A stretch of DNA of 64,000 nucleotides from Acanthornis magna (lineage: Eukaryota; Chordata; Aves; Passeriformes; Acanthizidae), in assembly GCA_036785705.1 (NCBI GenBank), contig JAWUZG010000032.1, positions 16,611,501-16,675,500 on the forward strand. Direction: 5' to 3'. The notes under the pieces were generated by a model. That model searched no databases. It was not told where the DNA came from and saw nothing but the letters and a program-made list of their open reading frames with translations. The position numbers were made by a program, and so were the translations under genes. Each line of letters starts with the position of its first letter. The first letter of the stretch is position 1. This document shows positions 62,049-64,000 of the stretch, one piece after another.

Positions 62049-64000
62049 GTAACTCCACCTACATTTTTCATTATGACTTAAGCTTATGTTGATCAACCCC
62101 TAAGTGTATAAAATAACAAAATAGAGCTAAGTTAACACAGTTTGGTCAGAAGAAAAAGTCATATTACAAAGCTGAAGCTCTTTTAAAGGTTTATATCTTT
62201 GGCTTGTGTTTCTGTATTTGTTGTAGAATCTAAGAACAGGTAAGAAAAGCAGTAAGCATCTTCTAATATTAGTTCTGAAAATATTTCAAGTAATAAGCAG
62301 TTTGCTTGGGGGAAAGGATGGAAAGCTAAGAGTAGTCTGAAAACATGAGAATGTGTAATGAGTTGTGTTTCATTCTGTGTCTTTAAAATGCAGAATCGTG
62401 GTTTGGTATGAATAGGGATGAGACTTTACTTTTAGGAACCTTGTTTAATAATATTTTCCAAGTTTACATATAAGCAAATCTACTAGAATCTAACAATTAT
62501 TTTAGAGGGAATTTTTGGAGAGATTTATCTCACTAACTCTGATTTAATCTTTTCATTAACAGTTAATTACATGCCTCTAATTTTAGTTCATGTGTTCAAC
62601 AGATTAGTTTTCCAAAGAGTGCTCTTCAAGTAGGCATTCACTTTTGGGTCTTGACTGTGTCTCAAACAATTTAACTTTTTTTGGCCTCAGAACTATAACA
62701 AAAATTGGAATTCTCAAATGGTTTCTCATTATCCTTAACACGATTTTTTTTTTCAGAATCTTCCTGCAGGAGCTCTGTTCAAGTCTTAACTTCTACTTGT
62801 GCTTTTAGCCTTTGCTACAGATCTTAACTGTATTTATGGACATTTTTACTCCATTCATACTGAAGGTTTTTCTCTTGGAAGGAAAATACTGTTCCCAGCA
62901 AAAAGTTATTTTAATTAGTTTGATTGTGGTACTTCTCTATATCAAATGCATATTATCTTTGGAGTTTGGATAAACCTCGTGTTTGGGGACAGCTCTCCAA
63001 ACTTCTTTTGGTGGATAGGGAGACATTGTATCTAAAATATTATTAGTACGTAATGGCAATAGGTTTTTTTCTATTTCTTACATCCCCTCTAAATTAAACA
63101 CTGGTTCATTGTCTTGTGTTGAAAAACAAATTGCAGCTTAAGGCAGATTTTTTTTTTTTCCTTCAGTGTAATACAAATCAGATGTACTACTTTGCTCGTT
63201 TAGCCAAAGAAAGGGGCTGAGGAACATTAGAATGTTTACTGTAGTGCAACTTTCTGGAGCTCTGCTAGTTGATTCCTCCAAATCATTATAGTCAGGACGA
63301 TCATGAATATCTGTGATCTTGCTTTTGTTCAGAGTACTTGAAGTGAACTTTGCACAGACACACAGTTGCAGTAGGGCTTTCCTATGTAAGTTACATGATA
63401 TGCTAAATGTTAATGATTGACTTGCTTAAACCAAAACTCCCCATATGCCTGTCCTGTCCTTGAATTGCATGTCAAATGTCAAAATGTGCTCGAGCAATTG
63501 CTTTTTTATCTCGCAGTGCAGTAGGTTTTACTGAATCTTCTTTCCACAGCTTCTCCAGTGAATTTTTGCAGTGGGAATTCAGGAGAGATAACAAAGCACA
63601 GTCTCCAGAGCCATAGGAGTGGAACTTTGTATGCTGCCCTTTTCTGGGGGGGTTGTTTTGTGTCATCTTTTTCAAGCCCTCTATTTTGGTTTAGTTTTCA
63701 TGTGGTTTTCAATGTTTTCTTTTAGGATATCAGTTTCTTCTGTTGAAAGGGAAGGAAGATAGCTCAGTTGCTTCTCCATGTCTGTGCAGCAGAACAGTCG
63801 TTAAGAGATGAGCGTACTCGCTGCCACCTCTGCATGGGTATTAGTGTCGGTCTGCTCACAGGTATCGCTCTAGGCAGATAAGCGTAACCAAGGCTTCCTT
63901 CAGTGCATCCAATCACACCGCTCTGTTTGTGCCTGGTGCAGTTCTGCTTGCTGGGCACACAGCCAGGGTGATGTGACATAATGTGAAACTCAGCTAGCTT
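62049..64000 (+). other. PM20D2 intron 5 (partial)
   Basis: Runs to the window edge. AT-rich, with T-runs; no recognisable PM20D2 exon 6 and no named repeat. Confidence 0.65.

Noticed and set aside
62740..62780. A T-rich tract followed by CAG as the acceptor of PM20D2 exon 6
   Set aside because: The sequence after it does not continue PM20D2 (no STDFGN-like reading) in the required phase and contains stops.
1..64000. CRISPR array, operon or prokaryotic defence system
   Set aside because: No spaced direct repeats, no compact gene blocks; introns, CR1 elements and CpG islands show this is a bird-like nuclear locus.

Overview
This 64 kb window is vertebrate nuclear DNA, almost certainly from a bird. 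Coding exons are short, carry consensus GT/AG splice sites, and are separated by AT-rich introns and intergenic DNA. The interspersed repeats are CR1 LINE 3' ends plus two LTRs of an ERVL-like type I recall from songbird genomes. The gene order RNGTT(-), PNRC1(+), PM20D2(+) matches, from memory, the block on human 6q15. Nothing looks bacterial, plasmid or phage.

Layout. Positions 1-8140 hold the 5' end of RNGTT on the minus strand (coding exons 1 and 2; the rest of the gene lies beyond base 1), with a CpG-rich promoter at about 7.7-8.4 kb flanked by two oppositely oriented CR1 copies. About 8.4-24.5 kb is intergenic: CR1, a solo LTR at 9.45-10.0 kb and otherwise unremarkable AT-rich DNA. A GC-rich block at 25.05-27.35 kb carries two head-to-head genes, intronless BORCS6 on the minus strand and two-exon PNRC1 on the plus strand, separated by a promoter with five GATTGG (inverted CCAAT) boxes. 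About 28.5-51.3 kb is a gene-poor interval in which I could not find SRSF12, the gene expected there from the human order. From 51.3 kb an LTR runs into the CpG-rich promoter of PM20D2, whose first five coding exons (338 complete codons) occupy 52.1-62.05 kb. Its last exons lie past the right edge.

The genes are independent housekeeping loci and do not form a pathway. RNGTT caps nascent mRNA. BORCS6 belongs to the lysosome-positioning BORC complex. PNRC1 is a small proline-rich coregulator linked to nuclear receptors and decapping. PM20D2 is an M20-family dipeptidase that clears by-products of carnosine synthesis. I found no tRNA, rRNA, CRISPR array or novel multi-gene system. The points most worth a second look are the BORCS6/PNRC1 promoter, the PM20D2 promoter (ZNF143-type motif next to an LTR), the apparent absence of SRSF12, the three-residue PNRC1 uORF, and a few exon-like segments in intergenic DNA.
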